From Tessaracoccus massiliensis (lineage in GTDB: Bacteria; Actinomycetota; Actinomycetes; Propionibacteriales; Propionibacteriaceae), in assembly GCF_000826065.2 (NCBI RefSeq), contig NZ_LN623543.1:598144-662143 (forward strand): DNA of 64,000 nt. The letters run 5' to 3'. Under the pieces are notes generated by a model. That model saw only the letters and a program-made list of their open reading frames with translations. It was not told where the DNA came from and searched no databases. Shown piece after piece: positions 19,649 to 27,240 of the stretch (position 1 is its first letter; the number at the start of each line of letters is the position of its first letter). A program made the position numbers and the translations under genes.

Positions 19649-20577
19649 AGCGCCACCGCCTTCAACCGCTCGATCACCGCTGAGCGGAGCTCCGGCGGCG
19701 CCAGCAGCACCGCATCAGGGCCGGCCGCCGCGACCTCGCCGACGATGGCCTCGTCCGTGGCCAGGCTGATCCGATAGGCGGTGAAGCCCTCCGGCACGCC
19801 CTCGTGGTCCACCGGCTCGGGGTTCGGGAAGTCATGGGCCGCCCCGTCGCGGACGGCGACCACCGCGGTGCTGGCATCGGCGGGAGCCAGCCGCTTGGCG
19901 CGCTCGCGGGCATCCGCAGGCACGGTGTAGGCCTGCGGCTTGCCGTGCTGCACCGCGGGAGCCGTGAAGCGCGCGAGCTTGAAGAAGCGGTCATCCTCGC
20001 GGTCAGGGTCATACCCGAAGACGTACCAGTGGCCGCGGCGCTGCAGCATCTGCCACGGCTCGAGCCGGCGGGGCGTGCCCCCGTACCCGAAGCGGATCTC
20101 CACGCGGCGCAGGATCGCGTCGTAGATCGTGTCGAAATCAGGCTCAGCCACCGCCAGCAGCGGCCGCACGGTGGGCACCAGGGCTGGATCCGGGGCGGCG
20201 CCCCCGGCGCGCAGGGCCTCGAAGGCCTGGGCGGTGTGGTCGGCAGCCACCGTGTCCTGCCAGACCTGACCGGCCAGGCCCAGCGCGGAGAGTTCCTCGG
20301 GGGTGAACGTCAGCGGGGGCAGCTCGAACTCGGAGCGGTTGATGCGGTAGCCCTCCTCGTCGTCGAAGAAGGGGTCGTTGGAGCCGGTCTCGATGTGCAC
20401 GCCGATGCTGCGCAGCTCCTCCTTGTCGCGCTCGAACTGGCGCTCGAAGGCCGCCTCGCTCTTGGAGAGCCGGTAGCCCTCCACCGCCTCCCGCAGTTCA
20501 TGCTTGGTCAGGTAGCGCCGGGTGCTGAGCAGCGTGATGAGCAGGTTGACCAACCGCTCCGATTTCCTCGCTGACAT
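19645..20577 (-). CDS. pafB: WYL-domain transcriptional activator PafB
   Basis: A 310-aa protein with an N-terminal helix-turn-helix (SARKSERLVNLLITLLSTRR, RYLTKHELREAVEGY), a middle linker (FELPPLTFTPEELSALGLAG) and a WYL domain (about 160-235, VEIRFGYGGTPRRLEPWQM, RRGHWYVFGYDPDREDDRFF). The start MSARKSER at 20577 is the family start; an ATG 45 nt earlier is not. It is co-expressed and acts with PafC as a heterodimer in mycobacteria. The ligand sensed by the WYL domain is single-stranded DNA in studied systems; here that is inferred. Confidence 0.9.
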   Translation of the reverse strand: MSARKSERLVNLLITLLSTRRYLTKHELREAVEGYRLSKSEAAFERQFERDKEELRSIGVHIETGSNDPFFDDEEGYRINRSEFELPPLTFTPEELSALGLAGQVWQDTVAADHTAQAFEALRAGGAAPDPALVPTVRPLLAVAEPDFDTIYDAILRRVEIRFGYGGTPRRLEPWQMLQRRGHWYVFGYDPDREDDRFFKLARFTAPAVQHGKPQAYTVPADARERAKRLAPADASTAVVAVRDGAAHDFPNPEPVDHEGVPEGFTAYRISLATDEAIVGEVAAAGPDAVLLAPPELRSAVIERLKAVAL

Positions 20578-20620
20578 GCCGTTCAGGCTAGCGGGTGGTT
20601 GACCCGGCATCATGGAGCCC

Positions 20621-21508
20621 ATGCCCTATGTCGACCGATACGCCCCCAGCCCCACCTCTGATCTGCACCTGGGTAACCTGCGCACCGCGTTGGCCGGCTG
20701 GCTGCTCGCCCGGCATGCGGGCGGTAGTTGGCTGATGCGGGTCGAGGACCTCGACGCGGACCGCGTGCGTGCCGCGCCCGGGGCCGAGCGCCGCAACCTG
20801 ACCGATCTGGCCTCGCTGGGGCTGACCTGGGACGGCGACGTGGTGCGGCAATCCGAGCGCCTGGACCTGTACCGGGATGCGGTGGCGAGCCTGCCCACCT
20901 ACGAATGCTTCTGCACCCGCAGGGAGATCGCCGAAACCTCCTCCGCCCCGCACGACGGCTACCGGGCCTACCCCGGCACCTGTCGCACGCTGACCGCAGC
21001 GCAGCGCGAGGAGCGCCGGGCCACGCGTCCGCCCGCCATCCGCGTGGATTCCGGCGGCGCCTCGTACACCGTCGAGGACATCCACGCCGGGCGGGTCACC
21101 GGGCTGGTCGACGACTTCGTGTTGGTGCGCGGCGACGGCGCCTTCGCCTACAACCTGGCCGTGGTCGTCGACGATATCGACATGGGAGTGACCCACATCA
21201 CCCGAGGTGACGACCTGCTCAGCTCCGCCCCGCGCCAGGCCTGGCTGACCGGGAAGTTGGGCGGCACGCCGGCCACCTACGCGCACATCGGGCTGGTGGT
21301 CAACGGCGAGGGAAGGCGGCTGGCCAAGCGCGACGGCGCCGTCACCCTCGCCGACCTCCCGCACCTCTCCCCGGCGGACGTCCTGGCCCAGCTCAGCGGC
21401 TCGCTCGGCCTGGGGCCGTGCCGCACAACGGAAGAAGCGCTGGCCGCCATGCCTGGCGATCAGCGCTTCTTCTCGGGCTCGGTCTGGGCCGATGGCCTGC
21501 TGCGTTAG
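20621..21508 (+). CDS. gluQ: Glutamyl-Q tRNA(Asp) synthetase
   Basis: A 295-aa truncated class I synthetase homologue. It adds glutamate to queuosine in tRNA(Asp) and lacks the anticodon-binding domain of GltX. RYAPSPTSDLHLGNLRTAL contains the HIGH-like HLGN at residues 16-19. The C-x-C...Y-x3-C zinc set appears as CFCTRREI and YPGTC, and the KMSKS-like motif is LAKRDGAVTL. The ATG at 20621 matches the family N-terminus; another ATG 9 nt upstream is possible. It is divergent from pafB across 43 bp. The tRNA-Asp substrate would need queuosine, whose synthesis genes are not in view. Confidence 0.92.
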   Translation: MPYVDRYAPSPTSDLHLGNLRTALAGWLLARHAGGSWLMRVEDLDADRVRAAPGAERRNLTDLASLGLTWDGDVVRQSERLDLYRDAVASLPTYECFCTRREIAETSSAPHDGYRAYPGTCRTLTAAQREERRATRPPAIRVDSGGASYTVEDIHAGRVTGLVDDFVLVRGDGAFAYNLAVVVDDIDMGVTHITRGDDLLSSAPRQAWLTGKLGGTPATYAHIGLVVNGEGRRLAKRDGAVTLADLPHLSPADVLAQLSGSLGLGPCRTTEEALAAMPGDQRFFSGSVWADGLLR

Positions 21509-21511
21509 GCG

Positions 21512-22561
21512 TCAGGCGTTCTGCACGTCGAGGATGTCGATGACGTAGACCAGCGTCTGGCCGGCCTCGAGCGGCGGGGTCGCCTCCGGCACGCCATCGG
21601 GGTAGGCGAGGGCCGGCGGGACCACCAGCAGCACGCGCGAGCCGGCGGTCTGGCCCACGAGGCCCTGCTTCCAGCCCTCGATGAGGGATGAGAGCTGGCC
21701 GGCCTGAGGGGCCCAGGCGTCCTGCCACACGGCGCCGTCGGCGTAGGTGAACGCGCGGTACTGCACCTGGATGGTGGACTCGGCGGTCACCTCCGCGCCG
21801 GGACCCTTGACCAGGGGCTGCACCTGCAGTTCGGTGGGCGCGTCACCGGCGGGCACCTCGATCTCCGGCTTGCCGTCGGTCATGGTGACGGCAGGCAGTC
21901 CCTCGGCGGGCTCGACCTCCTCGCCGGTGGCCTCGGAGAAGTTGGACGAGATGATGTCAACCAGGAAGATCAGCGAGGTGCCGGGCTCGATGCCGGCGCC
22001 GGGGTTGCCCTCGGCGTAGCCGTCCTCGGGCACCATGCCGATGAGCACACGGGAGCCGACCTTCTGCCCGGACAGTCCCTTTTGGAAGCCGGGGACCACC
22101 TGGTCGAGCGGGAACGTGGCGGGCTCGCCGCGCTCGTAGGAGCTGTCGAAGACCTCGCCGGTGGTGCCGTTGACGCCCATGTAGTGCAGGGAGACGACGG
22201 AGGTGTCGGTGAGCGTCTGCTCGCTCTCCCCCTCCTTGAGGACATCGGCCTGCGTCGACTCGATGGCCCAAGGGGTGGGCACCTTGACCTCGGGCTTATC
22301 CCCGTCGACGACCTCGATGTCGCTGAGGTCCGCCGACGCCTCGATGGTGGGGGTGGGGGTCTCCTCCGGCTCCGGGGTCTCGTCGGCCGACGGGCTGACC
22401 TCGGGGGTGGTCTCGCCGGCGGTGGGCTCGGCCGACACCGTCTCGGTGGGCGTCACCTCCTGCTCGGTGGTCTCATCGGTGCCACAGGCGGACAGGGTGA
22501 TCAGCGATGCGACGCCGACGGCGGCCAGCGCCCGGCGCAGAGTATTGGCGGAGAAAGTCAC
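21512..22561 (-). CDS. FKBP-type peptidyl-prolyl isomerase lipoprotein with two FKBP domains
   Basis: A 349-aa lipoprotein. A signal peptide ends in lipobox LSAC with the lipidated Cys at residue 26. A Thr/Glu/Pro-rich linker follows to about residue 90. Two FKBP domains occupy about 110-215 (VSLHYMGVNGTTGEVFDSSY, KGLSGQKVGSRVLIGMVPEDGY) and 245-349 (IQVQYRAFTYADGAVWQDAW, KQGLVGQTAGSRVLLVVPP). It would speed prolyl isomerisation of proteins outside the membrane. The second domain has Trp in place of some active-site aromatics, so its activity is uncertain. The GTG start at 22561 has TACCAT 6 nt upstream, suggesting a leaderless mRNA. Confidence 0.92.
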   Translation of the reverse strand: MTFSANTLRRALAAVGVASLITLSACGTDETTEQEVTPTETVSAEPTAGETTPEVSPSADETPEPEETPTPTIEASADLSDIEVVDGDKPEVKVPTPWAIESTQADVLKEGESEQTLTDTSVVSLHYMGVNGTTGEVFDSSYERGEPATFPLDQVVPGFQKGLSGQKVGSRVLIGMVPEDGYAEGNPGAGIEPGTSLIFLVDIISSNFSEATGEEVEPAEGLPAVTMTDGKPEIEVPAGDAPTELQVQPLVKGPGAEVTAESTIQVQYRAFTYADGAVWQDAWAPQAGQLSSLIEGWKQGLVGQTAGSRVLLVVPPALAYPDGVPEATPPLEAGQTLVYVIDILDVQNA

Positions 22562-22641
22562 GGTGAAATGGTAGCCGACGCCCTCAAGGCCACCGAACCC
22601 GCCACCGTCGCCGTGGCAAGGGTGGGCATAGTCTGTCCCCC

Positions 22642-23550
22642 ATGTGGGCGGCGTTGGAGGGCTTCGCGACGATCGCGGTCGTCGTGGCGGTGGGCTACCT
22701 GCTCGCCCGCACCCGCGTCGTCGGCGGATCCGCGCAGAAGTCGCTGGGAGATGTGGCCTTCTACGTGGGCCAGCCCGCGCTGGTGCTGGTGGCGGTGGCC
22801 GGAGCGGATCTCGACCTGCTGGTCGGCCCGCACGTGGCCGCGTTCGCTCTCGCGTGCATCCTCACCGGCCTGGCCTTCGGTTTCCTGCTGGTCCGACGGG
22901 GGCGCACCCGGGCGGAGGCCGCGCTCGGCTACCTATCCGTCAGCTACGTCAACGCCGGCAACCTCGGCATGCCCATCGCCGCGTTCATGCTGGGCGACGC
23001 CGCCTGGGCCGCCCCCGCGATGCTCGTCCAGGTGTTGCTGCTGCAGCCCTCGGCCGTGGCCGTGCTGGAATCCAGCCCCGCGGACCGCGGCCATTCCGTG
23101 GCGCGCAGCTTCCTCACCCACCCACTGGTCTGGGGCGCCGCTCTCGGGCTCGCGCTCAACCTCACGGACTGGCAGCCCCCGTCCGTCCTGTGGTCCCCCA
23201 TGACGCTCCTCTCGGAACTGGCCATCCCCGCGATGCTGCTGGCCTTCGGCATGTCGCTGCATTCCAACCCGCTTCCGCGGTTGTCCCGGCTGCCACGGCT
23301 GACCCTCGCCGCGATCGCGACCAAGTCACTCCTGGTGCCCGCCGTCACTCTCGGCCTCGCGGTGCTGCTGGGGCTGACGGGCACGCCACTGCGCGCCGCC
23401 GTCATCCTGGCCGCCCTCCCCACCGCCCAGGTCGTCTTCGTGCATGCGTTGCGCTACCGCACCGCCTTGTCGCTGGTCCAGGCGACCACCCTGTGGAGCA
23501 CGCTGCTCAGCGTGCCGGTGATCATCGCGGCGGGGGCGTTTTTGCATTGA
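22642..23550 (+). CDS. AEC family permease (auxin efflux carrier type)
   Basis: A 302-aa membrane protein with about ten helices arranged as two similar five-helix halves. The family signatures NAGNLGMPIAAFMLGD (near residue 100) and the second-half AIPAMLLAFGMSLH are present. Bacterial AEC proteins export or import small organic acids such as malonate or malate; the substrate here is unknown. TAGTCT lies 7 nt before the ATG, fitting a leaderless transcript. The DedA-like gene begins 48 nt downstream on the same strand. Confidence 0.88.
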   Translation: MWAALEGFATIAVVVAVGYLLARTRVVGGSAQKSLGDVAFYVGQPALVLVAVAGADLDLLVGPHVAAFALACILTGLAFGFLLVRRGRTRAEAALGYLSVSYVNAGNLGMPIAAFMLGDAAWAAPAMLVQVLLLQPSAVAVLESSPADRGHSVARSFLTHPLVWGAALGLALNLTDWQPPSVLWSPMTLLSELAIPAMLLAFGMSLHSNPLPRLSRLPRLTLAAIATKSLLVPAVTLGLAVLLGLTGTPLRAAVILAALPTAQVVFVHALRYRTALSLVQATTLWSTLLSVPVIIAAGAFLH

Positions 23551-23598
23551 GCAGGTACACTGGCCTCGCCTCACCCCCTCTGTACACCCAGGAGCGCC

Positions 23599-24078
23599 GT
23601 GTTTGATCCCACCACCTGGGACATGCCCTTCGGCATCATCGTGGCCGCACTCTTCGTCATCGTGATGCTACGGGGCAACGCCACCTACCTCCTGGGGCGC
23701 GGCATCGCCGCCGGCGCCCGCCGCACGCGGGCAGCCAAGCTGATGGAGTCGAAGCACTACGCCACCGGAGCGAAGTGGCTCAACCGGTGGGGCGCGCCGG
23801 CCGTGTCCCTGTGCTTCCTGACCGTCGGGCTGCAGACCATGGTGCTGCTCGCGGCCGGCATCACCCGCATGCCGCTGCGTCGCTACCTCCCCGCGGTGAT
23901 CATCGGCTGCATCATGTGGGCGTTCCTGTACGGCACCGTGGGCATGATCGGCTTCCACGCCATCAGCCTGTTGTGGGGCAGGTCCCCGTGGCTGGTGCTC
24001 GCTCTGGGCGTGCTGATCGCGGGGCTGATCTTCTACGTGGTCCGCAAGCGCGACGACGCGCCCGCCACCGCCGCATAG
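23599..24078 (+). CDS. DedA/VTT-domain membrane protein
   Basis: A 159-aa protein with about four membrane segments. The conserved central region GNATYLLGRGIAAGARRTRA followed by LNRWGAPAVSLCFLTVGLQT and TRMPLRRYLPAVIIGCIMW resembles the SNARE-associated/DedA (VTT) family, some members of which flip undecaprenyl phosphate or phospholipids. It is shorter than most DedA proteins (about 200 aa), lacking an N-terminal segment. The GTG start has AGGAGCG just upstream. Together with the DUF368 gene at 59796, the genome may carry two types of C55-P transporter. Confidence 0.75.
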   Translation: MFDPTTWDMPFGIIVAALFVIVMLRGNATYLLGRGIAAGARRTRAAKLMESKHYATGAKWLNRWGAPAVSLCFLTVGLQTMVLLAAGITRMPLRRYLPAVIIGCIMWAFLYGTVGMIGFHAISLLWGRSPWLVLALGVLIAGLIFYVVRKRDDAPATAA

Positions 24079-24087
24079 GGCCGCACC

Positions 24088-25131
24088 ATGACGCATCCGG
24101 GTGAGCGGCTCTCGTCCATCATGGACGCCGGTTTCTACGTCGACGGCGTGCGCATCGCCTCCCCCACCACCTTCGACCAGAGCTTCCGGATTCTCGACGA
24201 GCATGCGGAGGGCTTCGTCTGGATCGGTCTCTACCGGCCCAGCCATGCGGACATGACGCTGCTCGCCAGCGAGTTCCAGCTCAGTCCGCTGCTGGTGGAG
24301 GACACCATCACCGCGCACCAGCGCCCCAAGTTCGAGCGCTACGGCGAGACCCTGTTCCTTGTCCTGCGGGCGGCCCGCTACATCGACCGCACCGAGACGG
24401 TGGACTTCGGCGAGGTGCACGCCATCGTCGGGGACCGGTTCGTCGTGACGGTGCGCCACGCTGAGACCCCGGATCTCACCCCCGTGCGCCGCGAACTGGA
24501 ATCCGCTCCTGAGACGCTCGCGATCGGCCCCAGCGTCGTGCTGGAGCGGCTGCTCGACCGGATCGTCGACGAGTACCGGCCCGTGGTCGCCGGCATCGAG
24601 AACGACATCGACGAGATCGAGACCCAGGTCTTCAGCGGCTCGGCGCGGGTGTCGCGCCGGATCTACGAGCTCTCACGGGAGGTCATGGACCTGCAGCGGG
24701 CCGTCCGCCCACTGAAGCCGATCATGGACGCCGTGCGCCGCGACCGTGTCTTCCTCATGGCGGGCGAGCCTCGCCGCCAGGAACTGCGCGACATCGAGGA
24801 CCACGCCATCCACGTCACCGAGCACGTCGAGGTGCTGCGCGAGACCCTCAAGGGCGCGCTGGACCTCAACATGTCACTCCAGACGCAGCGCCAGAACGAA
24901 GAGGCCCGCACCATGACCGAGGCCAGCCTCCGGCAGGCCGAGGACTCCCGCCGCATCGCCGCCTGGGCCGGCGTGCTGTTCGTGCCCAGCCTGGTGACCG
25001 GCACCTACGGGATGAACTTCCGTAACATGCCCGAGTTGGACTGGCCCTGGGGCTACGGCTACGCGCTGGGCCTCATGGTGGTCACCGGCGTGGCCATGTA
25101 CCTGATCTTCAAGTCGAAGAAATGGTTGTGA
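24088..25131 (+). CDS. corA: Magnesium/cobalt transport protein CorA
   Basis: A 347-aa CorA-type channel. The cytosolic alpha/beta domain and long stalk helix fill residues 1-285, with DLNMSLQTQRQNEEARTMTE at the stalk. Two C-terminal helices follow. The pore signature GMNF occurs in GTYGMNFRNMPEL near residue 308, and the basic sphincter is IFKSKKWL at the end. It carries Mg2+ and probably Co2+/Ni2+ across the membrane. It begins 9 nt after the DedA-like gene and is probably in the same unit. mgtE is a second Mg2+ uptake system in this window. Confidence 0.95.
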   Translation: MTHPGERLSSIMDAGFYVDGVRIASPTTFDQSFRILDEHAEGFVWIGLYRPSHADMTLLASEFQLSPLLVEDTITAHQRPKFERYGETLFLVLRAARYIDRTETVDFGEVHAIVGDRFVVTVRHAETPDLTPVRRELESAPETLAIGPSVVLERLLDRIVDEYRPVVAGIENDIDEIETQVFSGSARVSRRIYELSREVMDLQRAVRPLKPIMDAVRRDRVFLMAGEPRRQELRDIEDHAIHVTEHVEVLRETLKGALDLNMSLQTQRQNEEARTMTEASLRQAEDSRRIAAWAGVLFVPSLVTGTYGMNFRNMPELDWPWGYGYALGLMVVTGVAMYLIFKSKKWL

Positions 25132-25292
25132 GCCGAGAACCACAGCAGCGACTGCGGAAGCACCCTGTACCCAGGTAGCAGACACGCTGCGGCCGCCCTT
25201 CGACGCCGCGCGGGGCGCGACGCTCAGGGACGAGGCCTCCATCGGAGACTGCAGAACCGAGCGATAGCCAGAGCGTCAGACAGCCGCCGGGA
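25132..25292. other. Non-coding spacer between corA and ilvD with a dispersed repeat
   Basis: A 161-bp gap at the 3' ends of convergent corA and ilvD. It contains no ORF with a usable start and no clear U-tract terminator. The only notable element is a CCCTTCGAC...GACGCTCAGGG block at 25196-25230, related to the intergenic repeat family seen at 8206, 58792, 59763 and 62188. Confidence 0.5.
25196..25230. repeat. Dispersed intergenic repeat, copy b
   Basis: CCCTTCGACGCC...GACGCTCAGGGA shares its ends with copy a at 8206. A related reversed block sits at 58590-58635 (CCCTGAGCGTCGCCCC...). The inner part differs between copies. Confidence 0.45.
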
Positions 25293-27134
25293 TCAGAGCT
25301 TGCGGGCGGCGCCCTTGTCCGCCGACTGGGCGAGCATCCCGAAGATCTTCAGGGCCGTCGAGACCTTGCGGGGGCGCGGCTCCTTCGGCTCCCACCCCTC
25401 GGCGTCCCGGGCCGCGCGGCGGGCGGCGAGCGTCTCGTCGTCCACCTCGAGGCGCATGGAGCGCTCCGGGATCGAAATGGTGATCTTATCGCCGTTCTCC
25501 ACCAGGCCGATGGCGCCGCCGCTGGCGGCCTCGGGTGAGACGTGGCCGATCGACAGGCCGGAGGAGCCGCCGGAGAAACGGCCGTCGGTGATCAGCGCGC
25601 ACTGGGGGCCGAGGCCCAGCGCCTTCAGGTAGGACGTGGGGTACAGCATCTCCTGCATGCCGGGGCCGCCCTTGGGACCCTCGTAGCGCACGATGACGAC
25701 GTCGCCGGGCTTGACCTTCTTGCCCAGGATGGTCTCGACGGCCTCCTCCTGGGATTCGGTCACGACCGCGGTGCCGGTGAAGGTCCACTGGTCCTCGGGC
25801 ACTCCTGCGGTCTTGACGATCGCGCCGTCGGGTGCGAGGTTGCCGGTGAGCACGGCCAGGCCACCCTCCTCCGTGTAGGGGTGCTCGGTGGAGCGGATGC
25901 AGCCGTTCTCGCCGTCGGTGTCGAGGCTGTCCCACCGGTTGCTGGTGGAGAACGCCTCGGTGGTGCGCACGCCGCCGGGCGCGGCGTGGAACAGGTCGAT
26001 GGCTTCGGGCTTGGCCTTGCCGCCGCGGATGTCCCAGTCGTCGAGCCACTGCTGCAGCGACCCGCTGTGCACGGAGGTGACGTTCTCGTCGAGCTTGCCG
26101 CCGCGGTGCAGTTCGCCCAGCAGCGCGGGGATGCCGCCGGCGCGGTGCACGTCCTCCATGTAGTAGCGCTCCGAGTTGGGGGCCACCTTGGCGAGGCAGG
26201 GGGTGACGCGCGAGATGGCGTCGATGTCCGACATGGTGAAGTCGACGCCGGCTTCCTGGGCGGCGGCCAACAGGTGCAGCACGGTATTGGTGGAGCCGCC
26301 CATGGCCACGTCGAGCTTCATCGCGTTCTCGAAGGCCGGCTTCTGGGCGATCGAGAGCGGCAGCACGGAGTCGTCGTCCTGGTCGTAGTACCGCTTGCAC
26401 AGCTCGACGACGAGCCGGCCCGCCTCCTGGAACAGCTGCTTGCGCGCCGTCTGGGTGGCCAGCGTGGAGCCGTTGCCCGGCAGCGCCAGGCCGATGGCCT
26501 CGAGAAGGCAGTTCATGGAGTTGGCGGTGAACATCCCGGAGCAGGAGCCGCAGGTGGGGCAGGCGTTGGCCTCGATGCGGCCCAACTCGTCGTCGGAGAC
26601 GTTCGGGTCGACGGCCCCCACCATCGCGTTGATGAGATCCAGCGATGTCTCGACGGTGCCGCCGTCCTTGATGATCGCCTTGCCCGCCTCCATGGGGCCG
26701 CCGGAGACGAACACGGTGGGCACGTTGAGGCGTAGCGCGGCGAGGAACATGCCCGGGGTGATCTTGTCGCAGTTGGAGATGCAGACCATGGCGTCTGCGC
26801 AGTGCGCGTTGACCATGTACTCCACCGAATCGGCGATCAGCTCACGGCTGGGCAGAGAGTAGAGCATGCCGTCGTGACCCATGGCGATGCCGTCGTCGAC
26901 GGCGATGGTGTTGAACTCGCGGCCCACTCCCCCCGCCTCGGCGATGGATTCAGAGACCAGTTTGCCCATGTCGCGCAGGTGCACGTGGCCGGGCACGAAC
27001 TGGGTGAAGGAGTTGACCACCGCGACGATCGGCTTGCCCCAGTCGCTGTCCGTGATGCCCGTGGCGCGCCAGAGCGCGCGGGCGCCGGCCATGTTGCGGC
27101 CGTGGGTGGAGGTGCGGGAGCGCAGAGCGGGCAT
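25293..27134 (-). CDS. ilvD: Dihydroxy-acid dehydratase
   Basis: A 613-aa iron-sulfur dehydratase that turns the dihydroxy acids from IlvC into the 2-oxo acids for valine and isoleucine. [20 protein letters not shown] at the N-terminus, the cluster cysteines in [12 protein letters not shown] and [19 protein letters not shown], and the C-terminal [20 protein letters not shown] are all present. It resembles the long E. coli type. It is separate from ilvBNC, with its own AGGAGAG ribosome-binding site. A strong hairpin terminator at 27192-27231 isolates it from gnpA upstream. Confidence 0.97.
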   Translation of the reverse strand: MPALRSRTSTHGRNMAGARALWRATGITDSDWGKPIVAVVNSFTQFVPGHVHLRDMGKLVSESIAEAGGVGREFNTIAVDDGIAMGHDGMLYSLPSRELIADSVEYMVNAHCADAMVCISNCDKITPGMFLAALRLNVPTVFVSGGPMEAGKAIIKDGGTVETSLDLINAMVGAVDPNVSDDELGRIEANACPTCGSCSGMFTANSMNCLLEAIGLALPGNGSTLATQTARKQLFQEAGRLVVELCKRYYDQDDDSVLPLSIAQKPAFENAMKLDVAMGGSTNTVLHLLAAAQEAGVDFTMSDIDAISRVTPCLAKVAPNSERYYMEDVHRAGGIPALLGELHRGGKLDENVTSVHSGSLQQWLDDWDIRGGKAKPEAIDLFHAAPGGVRTTEAFSTSNRWDSLDTDGENGCIRSTEHPYTEEGGLAVLTGNLAPDGAIVKTAGVPEDQWTFTGTAVVTESQEEAVETILGKKVKPGDVVIVRYEGPKGGPGMQEMLYPTSYLKALGLGPQCALITDGRFSGGSSGLSIGHVSPEAASGGAIGLVENGDKITISIPERSMRLEVDDETLAARRAARDAEGWEPKEPRPRKVSTALKIFGMLAQSADKGAARKL

Positions 27135-27191
27135 GGATCTCTCCTTGGGGGATGGGACCCGTCCAGACTACCTCCGGCCGGGGAAATGACA

Positions 27192-27231
27192 GTCCCCGCC
27201 GCCGCAGGGTGGACACTGCGGCGGCGGGGAC
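27192..27231 (-). terminator. Strong terminator after gnpA
   Basis: A perfect 16-bp stem, GTCCCCGCCGCCGCAG/CTGCGGCGGCGGGGAC, with an 8-nt loop, 9 nt after the gnpA stop. The following T-tract is short (ATTT). Confidence 0.85.
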
Positions 27232-27240
27232 CGATCGTTG